NCBI RefSeq assembly: GCF_007833215.1
Contig: NZ_CP042239.1
Location: forward strand, 3,532,001 to 3,596,000
Direction: 5' to 3'
DNA from: Sphingomonas suaedae
GTDB taxonomy: Bacteria > Pseudomonadota > Alphaproteobacteria > Sphingomonadales > Sphingomonadaceae
Length of the DNA: 64,000 nt
Shown here: piece by piece, positions 8,049-16,708 of the stretch
Layout: the number at the start of each line of letters is the position of its first letter
Position numbering within the stretch: position 1 is the first letter of the stretch
Position numbers and translations under genes: made by a program
The notes under the pieces: generated by a model
What the model saw: only the letters and a program-made list of their open reading frames with translations
Database searches by the model: none
What the model was told of the DNA's origin: nothing

Positions 8049-11000
8049 GCGAGGGGATCGTGCTCACGCTGAGTCAGCGCGTGGCTGAGGGCGGCGCTCT
8101 GCCGACAGAGGATCTGCTGCACGCGATGTTGCCGCTGATGCGAGCGGTCGCGGCGCTGCATGCCATCGAACAGGTTGCGGATCTCGGCGGCGAAGCCGTG
8201 ATCGATCCCGGCGATGGGATACTCGCACTGGCACGTCCAGATGGCCGCGCTCCCCGATACAATGCAGTCCGACTGCGCGACGTGCAGCCCCATGCCGGAT
8301 CGGCGCTGCGCGTCGTCGGGGAATATCGCGTGGCGACCGATGTCGAGAGCGGCAGCAAGGTCGAGGACCTGCGCGCGCGCAGCGATGACGCGGAGGCTGA
8401 TTTCAAACCGGCCTATCTCACCGGCTATCGCGCCTGGGAGCAGGCGATTGGCCATCATGACGAACTGGCCGACATTTTCGTCATCGGTCTTATCCTTGCC
8501 AGTCTCGCCTGCGGTCTCGATCTGAACGACGAGGAGGATGTTGCGAAATTCTCCGGCGCGCAGGCCAATCTGTTCCGGCTTAACGGCGCGCTCCATCCGG
8601 TGATCGCCGCGCTGATTACGGAGATGACCGCGCTCAACCGCCATGAGCGCGCCACCGATCTCGATGCGCTGACACAGCGGCTGGAAGGCTATCGTGACCA
8701 GCCTGCGGGCCTTGATGTGGAACGCGCGCTGGCCGGCGCGACGGGGGTGAAGGGGCGCCGCGCTGCGGTACTCACCCATTTGCGCGATCGCCTGTTCGAC
8801 CTGTCGCGACGCAATCGGCTGATCCATTTTCGGCCGACGCAAGCGAGCGTGAACCTCACCGTAGCCAGCGTGCCCGTCGTGATGCGCCTTGAGTCGATCC
8901 GTGCCGACCAATTGTGCACCTGGGACAGCAAGTTTGCGAAGGATGTGCTCGGTGGCGGCCAGATCGCGCTGGCCAAATGGCTGAGATTCGAGGACCAGCC
9001 CTATCTCCCCTCGGCGTTCGACCGGATCATTCAGGAGACGCGGCGCGACCGGGCCGAATATGGCTTCAGCCATCTCCGGCTCGTCGTCGCATTTCTCCAC
9101 TGGCACAACCTCAAGGACGCGCCGAACGAGCGCGTTCAATCGCCCCTGCTGTGGCTGCCGGTCGAGGTGGCCAAGAAGAAGGGCGTGCGTGACCAGTATC
9201 TGCTGCGCTGCCCCGGCACCGAGGCCGAATTCAATCCAGCGCTTCGCCACTATCTGCGCCAGCTCTACGACATCCAGCTGCCCGAGCGGGTCGATCTCGC
9301 CCAGACGTCGATCGAGCAGGTCCATGCCGACATTGCCGCGCAGATCCACCGCAGCGAGCCTGGGGTGACGCTGTCGGTCACCGACAAGCCGCAGATCGAG
9401 CTGATCCATCAAAAGGCCGTCCAGCGGCTCAAGCTGTTTCAGCGCCGCAAGCAGCGTACAGCGCGCGCAAGCGGCGTATCGCGGCCAGACTTCAGCTACG
9501 AACGGGACGATTATCGCCCGCTCGGCCTGGCGCTGTTCGAGAAATATGTACGGCCTACTCCACTGCCTCAGCGGCTTGCGGTCGGTGGCAGAATGCCTGC
9601 CCGGCCGGATCGGATGGTTGCCAGCGGCGAAGCGGAGGCGCTGACCTATGCGCTCGCGGGCGGCGACGGGCATCGCTACAAATGGGAGATCGACCTTACC
9701 CAGGTGACGCTGGCGAACTTCAACTACAAGAAGATGTCGCTGGTGCGCGACTATAACCAGTTGATCGACGACGACGTGCCGCCGCCTGCGTTCGACCGGA
9801 TTTTCTCGATAGAACCGCGCGAACTGGAGGCCGAAGCGCCGCCCGCTTTGCCGCTCGCCGAGCTGTATTCGGTGGTTCCCGCCGATGCGACACAGGATGC
9901 CGCGGTCGCAATGGCGCGATCGGGCCGCAGCTTCATCATTCAAGGCCCGCCCGGCACCGGTAAGTCGCAGACGATTACAAATCTGATCGCCGACTTTGCC
10001 GCACGCGGGAAGCGGGTGTTGTTCGTCTGCGAAAAGCGCGCCGCACTGGACGTGGTGTACAACCGGCTCAAATCGGTGAGCCTCGACCGGCTTTCCTGCC
10101 TGATCCACGATTCGCAGGAGGACAAGAAGTCGTTCGTGATGGATTTGAAGGACAGCTACGAGCGCTGGACCAAGCAGGACGATGGTCTCGACGCGTTGCA
10201 GGCATCGCGCGCCCGGACGCTCGACGCGCTGTCACGGCATCTCGATCGACTCGCGGCGTTCGAAGCGGCAGCCAGTCGCGTGCCCGAGGAAACTGGCGCC
10301 AGTATCCGAACTATGGTTCGCCGCCGCGCCGCTCTTCCCGAGACTGAGGCGCTCGGACCCGCCGACCGTGAACGACTACCGCTTCTCGCCGAATGGGATC
10401 GCCATCGCGGATTGGCCGAGCGCATCCACCGCGCAATGCGGGAGAACTTCGGTCTCGCCAGCCTCGCCGAACACCCGTTTGCGCGCATCTCGCCCCAGAT
10501 GGTAGCGAGCGACCGCGCCTATGCCGAAGCCCAAGCGGCGATCGCGGAAGGTGAGCGCCTGATCGATGCGCTCGACGCCGCGCTGGAGGACGATGCGCTT
10601 CTGCTTTCCCCCGATACGCGGCTGTCCGATGCACTGGTGTTGGTCCGCGCGGCGCGGCAGGCCATCGAGACGAACCTCGCGGGTAACCTGACGCTGCTCG
10701 ATCCGGCGTCGCCCCTGTCAGCAGAGTTCGCGGCTGGACGCGCCACGCTGGATCGCGCGCATGGCGAGGCTGTGGCCGCGGCCGAGGCTGCTGCCAACTG
10801 GCGCGACCCGTTGACCCCCGAGGATACCGCCGCAGCGCTTGATCAGGCGCGGCAGCAGGAGCCGTCCTTCTTCAAGTTCCTGAGCGGCACCTGGCGACGT
10901 CTCAATCGCACCGTTCGCGCGCGGTACGATTTTTCGGCGCATGCGGTCGAACCTAGCGTCACTTCGGTGCTCGAACGATTGGCCGCGCGTCACGCAACTG

Positions 11001-13486
11001 CCGCTGCCGAGGCCGAAGCGCGCGGTTCTTTCGCGAGCCGCTTCGCAACGACCGATGCCGATGCGCTGTCCGTCGCGCGCGATGCCTGGGCAACCGCGAC
11101 AGCGCCGATGCTGCGCACGCTGATCGCTCATGCCCGCGCGGCCAGCGACCCCGCTGGCCTGATAGCGCGTGAAGCTGCATCTGCGGTTCATATCGAAGGC
11201 CTTGCTGCGCTGTGCGAGCGCTTCCTTGCAGACGCGGGGGACATGACGATCGGCGCGCTATCCGAAGCGATGCGCGACATGCGCGAGGGGCTGGAGGAAT
11301 TGCCCGACCTGCTCCCGCTGCTTGCCGCCGCCGATGCCGCGGGGCCGCGCATGGCGTTTGCAATGCGGGCATTGCGGCTCGCCCCGCCGATGATCGAGGC
11401 GCATGTGATCGAAGAGGCGTTTGCGCGCGCCCTGCGCGATGAGCCTGCCCTTCAGCGCTTCGATGCGGCTGAACTAGGGTCCAGCGCCCGCCGCGCCGCG
11501 AAGGCGCGCGCGCTGCTTCAGGCCGAGAATTCGGCGACCATCCTCGCGACCAATCATCGGCGCTTCCGCGATCATGTGAAGCGCTCGATGCTGTCGGTGA
11601 CCCAGCTCGATGGAGCCGGCCGCGAGTTCAAGCGCATCTATTCGACCGGACGGCGCGAGCTTGAGCACGAGTTCGGCAAGTCGATGCGTTACCGCTCGAT
11701 CCGCGACCTGTCGGACGACGAGACCGGACCGGTGGTGATCGACCTGAAACCGATCTGGCTGATGAGCCCGCTATCGGTGTCCGACACGCTGCCCCTGCAT
11801 CCCGAACTGTTCGACGTCGTGATCTTCGACGAAGCCAGCCAGATCCCGACCGAAGAGGCCGTGCCAGCCTTGTCGCGCGCGCCGCAGGTGATCGTGGTCG
11901 GCGACGAGATGCAGTTGCCGCCTACCAGCTTCTTCGCTGCCGCGCGCGATGAGGATGAGATGCAGGTCACCGCCGAAGAGGATGGCCAGGCCGTCGCGAT
12001 CATTCTCGATGCGGACAGTCTGCTCAACCAGTCCGCGCGCAGCCTTCCCGCGACACTGCTCGCCTGGCATTATCGCAGCCGGTCGGAGGCATTGATCAGC
12101 TTCTCAAACGCCGCCTTCTACGATGGCCGCCTGATCACCATTCCCGACCGCGTCATCGCCGACCCGTCCGCCGCACCCGAGCCGCTGCGTTCGGACGATC
12201 CCGCATCTGCGCCCGTCGCGGTCAGCCGGATGCTCGCCAGCGCGGTCAGTTTCCACCCGGTCGCGGATGGACTGTACGAAAAGCGGGTCAATGAGCCCGA
12301 GGCACGGCTGATCGCAGCCATGGTCCGCGACCTGTTGTTCCGCGAAACCGGTCTCAGCATCGGGATCGTCGCCTTTTCGGAAGCGCAGCAGGCCGAGATC
12401 GAGGACGAACTCGAAACGCTGGCGGGCGAGGACAAGGCGTTCGCGGCGCGGCTTGAAGCGGAGTATGCCCGTGAGGACGATGGCCAGATCAATGGCCTTT
12501 TCGTCAAGAATCTGGAAAATGTTCAGGGTGACGAGCGCGACGTGATCCTGCTCAGCATCTGCTACGCGCCGGATGCCAATGGACGCATGGCGATGAACTT
12601 CGGCCCGATTAATCAGCGTGGCGGTGAAAAGCGCCTGAACGTTATCTTCAGCCGTGCGCGCCACCACATGGCCGTGGTCTCGACGATCCGCTCGGAGGCG
12701 ATCACCAACACCCATAATGACGGTGCACGGGCGCTGCGTACCTTTCTCGCCTTTGCCGAGGCCCAGTCGCGCGGCGATGCGAGCCATGGTCAGGCCGTGC
12801 TCGCAACACTCAATCCTGAGGCGCAACGCGTATTTGCACGCAGCGCGCCCGCCGACGCGTTGCGGGATGCGCTGGCAGAGGCGCTGACGGCCCGCGGCTA
12901 TGATGTCCACGTCCATGTCGGCAGCGCCAGCTTCCGCTGCGATCTGGCCATATGTGAGGAAGGCGGAGGCCGCTACCAGCTTGGCATCCTGATTGACGGC
13001 CACGGCCCCGGATCGGTTGAAGACCGTTACGTCTTTCAACCCGCGATCCTGCGTGCGTTCGGCTGGAAGGTGATCGACGTGCCTTCGCATAGCTGGCTGC
13101 GCGACCCTGGCGCAGTCGTCGCCCAGATCGAGGCGGCGCTGCGTCGCGAGGGTGAAAATGATGACGACGACGATCCATTCGACGGATCCACAATGCCGCA
13201 GCCGAGCGCCACTTCGCCGAAGCGTGAAACGGACGAAGCCGCGCCGACCGAACAACCCGATTTGCAATCCACCGCGCCGACGTTCAGCGAATTCCGCTTC
13301 CAGCAGGGAAGTTCCGACAAATTCTGGAAGATCGCCGTTTCCGGCTGCGAGATGACCGTGATTTTCGGTCGCGTCGCGACCAAGGGTAGCACGGTCGTCA
13401 AGGTTTTCGATACGCCCGAACGTGCAAAACGGGAGGCGACCAAATTGATCGCAGAAAAGGTTCGTAAGGGATATCTGGAAGTCTAG
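8045..13486 (+). CDS. kinase-like / DUF4011 / SF1 helicase / nuclease-like / WGR protein
   Basis: A 1813-residue multidomain protein. Residues about 1-225 look like a degenerate protein-kinase fold: GYRAWEQ and ELADIFVIGLILASLACG resemble the APE and helix-F regions, but no VAIK, HRD or DFG is seen. Residues about 235-430 match DUF4011 (HLRDRLFDLSRRNRLIHF). The SF1 helicase core has Walker A GPPGTGKS at 634-641, a roughly 600-residue insertion, Walker B DEAS at 1262-1265, GDEMQLPP at 1286-1293, WHYRS at 1341, VQGDERD at 1493 and a FSRAR arginine motif at 1535-1539. Residues about 1600-1702 resemble the MTES_1575/Vsr-like nuclease fold (D1633, D1651). A WGR-like domain ends the protein (about 1750-1813, GRVATKGS). 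Such proteins occur in anti-phage and DNA-processing systems. Confidence 0.85.
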   Translation: MSEGIVLTLSQRVAEGGALPTEDLLHAMLPLMRAVAALHAIEQVADLGGEAVIDPGDGILALARPDGRAPRYNAVRLRDVQPHAGSALRVVGEYRVATDVESGSKVEDLRARSDDAEADFKPAYLTGYRAWEQAIGHHDELADIFVIGLILASLACGLDLNDEEDVAKFSGAQANLFRLNGALHPVIAALITEMTALNRHERATDLDALTQRLEGYRDQPAGLDVERALAGATGVKGRRAAVLTHLRDRLFDLSRRNRLIHFRPTQASVNLTVASVPVVMRLESIRADQLCTWDSKFAKDVLGGGQIALAKWLRFEDQPYLPSAFDRIIQETRRDRAEYGFSHLRLVVAFLHWHNLKDAPNERVQSPLLWLPVEVAKKKGVRDQYLLRCPGTEAEFNPALRHYLRQLYDIQLPERVDLAQTSIEQVHADIAAQIHRSEPGVTLSVTDKPQIELIHQKAVQRLKLFQRRKQRTARASGVSRPDFSYERDDYRPLGLALFEKYVRPTPLPQRLAVGGRMPARPDRMVASGEAEALTYALAGGDGHRYKWEIDLTQVTLANFNYKKMSLVRDYNQLIDDDVPPPAFDRIFSIEPRELEAEAPPALPLAELYSVVPADATQDAAVAMARSGRSFIIQGPPGTGKSQTITNLIADFAARGKRVLFVCEKRAALDVVYNRLKSVSLDRLSCLIHDSQEDKKSFVMDLKDSYERWTKQDDGLDALQASRARTLDALSRHLDRLAAFEAAASRVPEETGASIRTMVRRRAALPETEALGPADRERLPLLAEWDRHRGLAERIHRAMRENFGLASLAEHPFARISPQMVASDRAYAEAQAAIAEGERLIDALDAALEDDALLLSPDTRLSDALVLVRAARQAIETNLAGNLTLLDPASPLSAEFAAGRATLDRAHGEAVAAAEAAANWRDPLTPEDTAAALDQARQQEPSFFKFLSGTWRRLNRTVRARYDFSAHAVEPSVTSVLERLAARHATAAAEAEARGSFASRFATTDADALSVARDAWATATAPMLRTLIAHARAASDPAGLIAREAASAVHIEGLAALCERFLADAGDMTIGALSEAMRDMREGLEELPDLLPLLAAADAAGPRMAFAMRALRLAPPMIEAHVIEEAFARALRDEPALQRFDAAELGSSARRAAKARALLQAENSATILATNHRRFRDHVKRSMLSVTQLDGAGREFKRIYSTGRRELEHEFGKSMRYRSIRDLSDDETGPVVIDLKPIWLMSPLSVSDTLPLHPELFDVVIFDEASQIPTEEAVPALSRAPQVIVVGDEMQLPPTSFFAAARDEDEMQVTAEEDGQAVAIILDADSLLNQSARSLPATLLAWHYRSRSEALISFSNAAFYDGRLITIPDRVIADPSAAPEPLRSDDPASAPVAVSRMLASAVSFHPVADGLYEKRVNEPEARLIAAMVRDLLFRETGLSIGIVAFSEAQQAEIEDELETLAGEDKAFAARLEAEYAREDDGQINGLFVKNLENVQGDERDVILLSICYAPDANGRMAMNFGPINQRGGEKRLNVIFSRARHHMAVVSTIRSEAITNTHNDGARALRTFLAFAEAQSRGDASHGQAVLATLNPEAQRVFARSAPADALRDALAEALTARGYDVHVHVGSASFRCDLAICEEGGGRYQLGILIDGHGPGSVEDRYVFQPAILRAFGWKVIDVPSHSWLRDPGAVVAQIEAALRREGENDDDDDPFDGSTMPQPSATSPKRETDEAAPTEQPDLQSTAPTFSEFRFQQGSSDKFWKIAVSGCEMTVIFGRVATKGSTVVKVFDTPERAKREATKLIAEKVRKGYLEV

Positions 13487-13740
13487 CGCCGCACTAATCG
13501 CACGTCCGGACTCTCCTGCAACGGGCACTCGCGCCCTATCTGTGACCACGACATCGGGATACGGCGGCGTGTGACCGACGCGCCGACAAGTCGGGGGAGT
13601 GCCGCCAACTAGGCCACCGATCCAACCCATCCCAATGTCCGAACAGCTTATCGACAATATCCGGCAGATGCTCGAAGCCCACGGCCCTCGGCAGGCGAAA
13701 GACGCGGTGACATCGCAAGATCGAGTTCGTAGATGCGGGC

Positions 13741-15291
13741 ATGGTTCAGAGTACACGAATGGCCAGATTGCCCTTGATGCTGCGTTGGCCATCTATTGTG
13801 GGATTCGCGCTCGCCGCCATACTGCCATTTCTCTTCGTAAGCATACCGCCGCTCGCGGATGTCCCAGGGCATATGGGCGCTTTCGCGGTTCAGGTGGCGC
13901 CGACCGATAGCCCTCTGTTTCGCGATTTCGGATTCGACTGGAAGTTGACGCTCAACATGGCGAGCCAGCTCGCTATCGAGCTTCTCGCCCCGCCCTTGGG
14001 TCTTTTTACAGCCACCTGGCTGCTGTCGGCGCTGTCCCCCCTTATCACCGTTGTGGGTTTGCTCGCGGTAAGCCGAAGACTGAATTCGGGAGCGCCGGCG
14101 TCCCTGCCGTGGGCACTGATCTTCATTTACAACATTGCCTTCCTGATGGGGTTCCTGAATTTCACACTGGCGACTGGACTGGCCCTTTGTGCATTCGCCG
14201 CCTGGATCGGGCTGGACGGCCGCCGGACCGTCCGCGCGTTACTCTTCCTGTTGGTGGTGCCGTCACTGATGATCGCCCATGCGCAGGGGGGCGCCTTTCT
14301 GGTCGTCTGGATATCCAGCTGGGAGCTTTGTCGCGCGGAGGGCTGGCGACCCCGCAAATGGGGGGTGAACCTCTTGCGCGATATGGCGATGCGCCTATGG
14401 CCGCTTGGCACGGCCATTCTTCCCGTTTTGCTGAGCGCCTCCGCTCCGGGCCCGACGACCTTGCCGGTGTTTCGCAAGTTTCGCATGATTTTCGAGACGG
14501 TGCATGACCAGAGCGCTTTTCTGGATATTTCCACCGTAGTCGCTTCCCTGGTGGTGCTGGCGATCGGCCTGTACCGTGGAGCCCGATATTCGCACGGCAG
14601 CGCGGGACCGGTTATCGCGACGACCGCGCTGTTTTTCATCTCGCCAGGCCGTTTGTCGGGTACCGACTTTGTCGATCTGAGAATCGCGCCCTATGCGTTT
14701 CTCCTGGCGCTTGCGCTTCTGGATTGGCGCACGGTCGACCTGCGGACCAGGCGGTGGGTCATGGTGGCGGGAGCTTTGCTTCTCGCTCTCAGGCTGGGCG
14801 TGACGACGATCTCATTCGGCCACTATGAACGTAGCTACAATTCGGAACTGGCGGCGATCGAGAAGATCCGGCCGGGATCCCGCGTGATGAATCTCAGTTT
14901 GGTCGATTGTGATATTGTCGGCTGGCGCTCGCCCAGAACCGAGCACCTCGCCAACCTTGTCACGCCGTTGCGCAACGCATGGACCAATGCACATTGGGCG
15001 CTGCCCAATGTGCATATGCTGCAAATACGGTTCGCGCCCGGCGACTATGCTCGCGATCCTTCACACCTCGTGCGGCCCGATCGTTGCGTCGATTATACTG
15101 TACCGTTCCAAAAGCGCGGCAGGCACGGTCTGGTCGAGACAATGCCTCATCTGCCGCTGCAGGAGGTGGATTATCTGTGGCTGGTGGGCGTGCAGCTTCC
15201 CGACGGCGTTCGCGATGAGCGGCTGAATCGAATTTGGCAGAATGGCAAGAGCGAGCTCTATGAAGTGCGTCGGCAGACGGCTTCGAAATAG
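13741..15291 (+). CDS. polytopic membrane protein, possibly GT-C-like
   Basis: 516 residues with about ten hydrophobic segments in the first 350 (for example IVGFALAAILPFLFVSIP and ALIFIYNIAFLMGFLNFTLA), then a soluble C-terminal part of about 150 residues. After the first helix comes PPLADVPGHMG. An acidic residue followed by a histidine in the first extracytoplasmic loop is seen in GT-C glycosyltransferases and related polytopic enzymes, but I cannot place the protein in a named family. Codon use is less GC-rich than in the neighbours. The 254-bp gap upstream shows no recognisable gene. A second in-frame ATG at 13759 is a possible start. Confidence 0.6.
   Translation: MVQSTRMARLPLMLRWPSIVGFALAAILPFLFVSIPPLADVPGHMGAFAVQVAPTDSPLFRDFGFDWKLTLNMASQLAIELLAPPLGLFTATWLLSALSPLITVVGLLAVSRRLNSGAPASLPWALIFIYNIAFLMGFLNFTLATGLALCAFAAWIGLDGRRTVRALLFLLVVPSLMIAHAQGGAFLVVWISSWELCRAEGWRPRKWGVNLLRDMAMRLWPLGTAILPVLLSASAPGPTTLPVFRKFRMIFETVHDQSAFLDISTVVASLVVLAIGLYRGARYSHGSAGPVIATTALFFISPGRLSGTDFVDLRIAPYAFLLALALLDWRTVDLRTRRWVMVAGALLLALRLGVTTISFGHYERSYNSELAAIEKIRPGSRVMNLSLVDCDIVGWRSPRTEHLANLVTPLRNAWTNAHWALPNVHMLQIRFAPGDYARDPSHLVRPDRCVDYTVPFQKRGRHGLVETMPHLPLQEVDYLWLVGVQLPDGVRDERLNRIWQNGKSELYEVRRQTASK
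14987..15015. repeat. perfect 13-bp inverted repeat inside a gene
   Basis: The arms atgcacattgggc (14987-14999) and gcccaatgtgcat (15003-15015) pair perfectly around a 3-base loop. The hairpin falls within the C-terminal part of the membrane protein gene, encoding AHWALPNVH. No U-run follows, so it is not an ordinary terminator. Confidence 0.75.
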
Positions 15292-15506
15292 GCGCGCATC
15301 CTCTCGCGAAGATGAATCGAACACGATGGCGCCCAGCGCCCGATGCCGTGGATAAACAAGGCGACACGATCGGGATCGGCGCCGTCGTGAGTCGCGAATG
15401 CGATCGACTGTCCATCTTCGACCAGGAAGGATATGGGTCCACGTACATCGAAAATGCAGCATTTGCGGGCGCGCGGGGCTGTGAGAGTCCTGACCTGCCG
15501 CTCGCG
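15258..15506 (-). pseudogene. possible coding fragment without start codon
   Basis: On the minus strand, in the same frame as the serine hydrolase and directly after its TGA, an open frame continues to a TAG at 15258. It contains the protein-like stretches ISFLVEDGQSIAFATHDG and DRVALFIHGIGRWAPS, but no ATG or GTG start with a ribosome site. It could be the remains of a gene truncated by rearrangement, or chance coding potential in the gap between two convergent genes. It resembles no family I can name. Apart from this, the 15292-15506 gap is empty. Confidence 0.2.
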
Positions 15507-16541
15507 TCAGTCGATGACCTGCATCAGCCGCGTCCAGAATTGCTGGTCGAAATCCTTCAGAGCCGATGCCGCGCCGCTGCGCACCACGATCAGTTTTCGG
15601 CTCGGCACGATATAGAGCCGTCGCTCGAACGCGCCGAAGGCGCCGATCATGTCGGCTGGCGCGGCGGGGACGAGCGGCCCTTCGACCCGTCCGGCCAGTG
15701 CGCGTATCGTGAAGGCGCTGCCATTGAGCCACCAGAACTGGCCATATGCCGGGTTGGGCGCGGATGGCGCGAACATGGCCATCAGACTGGCTTCGGACAC
15801 GATGCGCGCGCCGTTACGCGCCACCCCGCGATCGAGGATCAGTGCGCCGAACAGCGCGGTGTCGCGCGGGGTGGTGACCAGCCCGGTGGCGTTGCCGATG
15901 CCGGAAAGCGCGGGCGGGCGCTGGCGCCAGCCTGTGTCTCTCATCCCTGCAGGCCCCGTCAGCCAGTCGCGCGTAATCGTTTCGAGAGGCTGCTTCGCCG
16001 CGGCGGCCACCACCTGCTTCGTGACGGCATAGACGGGCGTGTTGTAGTGAAAGCGTGTGCCGGGCGGCGCCTGATAGGCGAATGTGTCGTCGAGCCCGCT
16101 ACTCATCGTCAGCAGATGCGCGACCGTGATCTGCGCTTCCTGTTCCGATGTCGCCCTGGACCAGCCCGCGCCGATATAGGTGGAGACCGGCTGGTCGAGA
16201 TCGATCAGCCCCTTGTCGCGCGCGATCGCGACCAGCACCGCGACGAAGCTCTTCTGCTGCGAGGCGACATCCTCCAGCAATACGCCATCGGCAGTGCGAC
16301 CGTGGACGAAGGCGCGGAAGAGCGGCGTTTGGGGCGGGGGCCAGTATGTCTCGACCAGGACCTTTCCGTCCTGGACGATCAGAACTCCGCTACTGTTCTG
16401 GCTGCGCAGGAAATCGAGCAGTCGGTCGGTCGCGTCGCCATCCGCCGCGACCGGTTCGGCGATCGCGGGTGCGGCGGTCGGCGCCATCGCGCATAGCGTC
16501 AGCGTGGCAAGCATCATGAGCCCGCGCAGTCGGACAGGCAT
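15507..16541 (-). CDS. secreted serine hydrolase, beta-lactamase (class C) fold
   Basis: 344 residues. The signal peptide is MPVRLRGLMMLATLTLCAM. The family's active-site motifs are present: SQQK (SxxK nucleophile and base) inside DVASQQKSFVAVLVAIARD, and YNT (YxN) in FHYNTPVYA. The protein should be a periplasmic esterase, amidase or DD-peptidase-like enzyme; family membership does not identify the substrate. The start at 16541 is preceded by AGGAG about seven bases upstream; longer in-frame starts would put the ribosome site inside the gene. It lies downstream of a TonB receptor on the same strand but is separated from it by a strong terminator, so it may be transcribed on its own. Confidence 0.85.
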   Translation of the reverse strand: MPVRLRGLMMLATLTLCAMAPTAAPAIAEPVAADGDATDRLLDFLRSQNSSGVLIVQDGKVLVETYWPPPQTPLFRAFVHGRTADGVLLEDVASQQKSFVAVLVAIARDKGLIDLDQPVSTYIGAGWSRATSEQEAQITVAHLLTMSSGLDDTFAYQAPPGTRFHYNTPVYAVTKQVVAAAAKQPLETITRDWLTGPAGMRDTGWRQRPPALSGIGNATGLVTTPRDTALFGALILDRGVARNGARIVSEASLMAMFAPSAPNPAYGQFWWLNGSAFTIRALAGRVEGPLVPAAPADMIGAFGAFERRLYIVPSRKLIVVRSGAASALKDFDQQFWTRLMQVID

Positions 16542-16656
16542 ATCCATCTCCTGTTGCCGTGCCCGGTCGGCGCGGTGCGCCATAGCATGATCGTCGCCAT
16601 GCGCCGCGTCTCAATTTGGCCTTGGCGCGGCGCGAATGCACGGAAGAAGGGCCGAA

Positions 16657-16694
16657 TCAAAAAAGGGGGCCGCAAACGCGACCCCCTTTTAGGC
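16657..16694 (-). terminator. rho-independent terminator after the TonB receptor gene
   Basis: On the minus strand the hairpin arms aaaaggggg (16690-16682) and cccccttttt (from 16669 down) enclose a 12-base loop, and the 3' arm runs into a T-tract. It lies 15-20 bases past the receptor stop. The A-rich 5' side means it could also terminate plus-strand transcription. Confidence 0.8.
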
Positions 16695-16708
16695 TCGCGA
16701 AGGTGCGA

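Noticed and set aside
7763..10108. 781-codon minus-strand frame opposite the helicase gene
   Set aside because: It is the antisense shadow of a strongly supported gene with helicase motifs. Long antisense frames are expected in this GC-rich codon pattern, and its translation resembles no protein family.
13487..13740. Short frame in the gap after the helicase gene (from 13635, MSEQLIDNIRQML)
   Set aside because: It runs directly into the out-of-frame start of the membrane protein gene, has no ribosome site and no known similarity; no third gene of the module can be supported.
12104..13792. 562-codon minus-strand frame
   Set aside because: Shadow of the C-terminal part of the helicase gene, without recognisable motifs or ribosome site.
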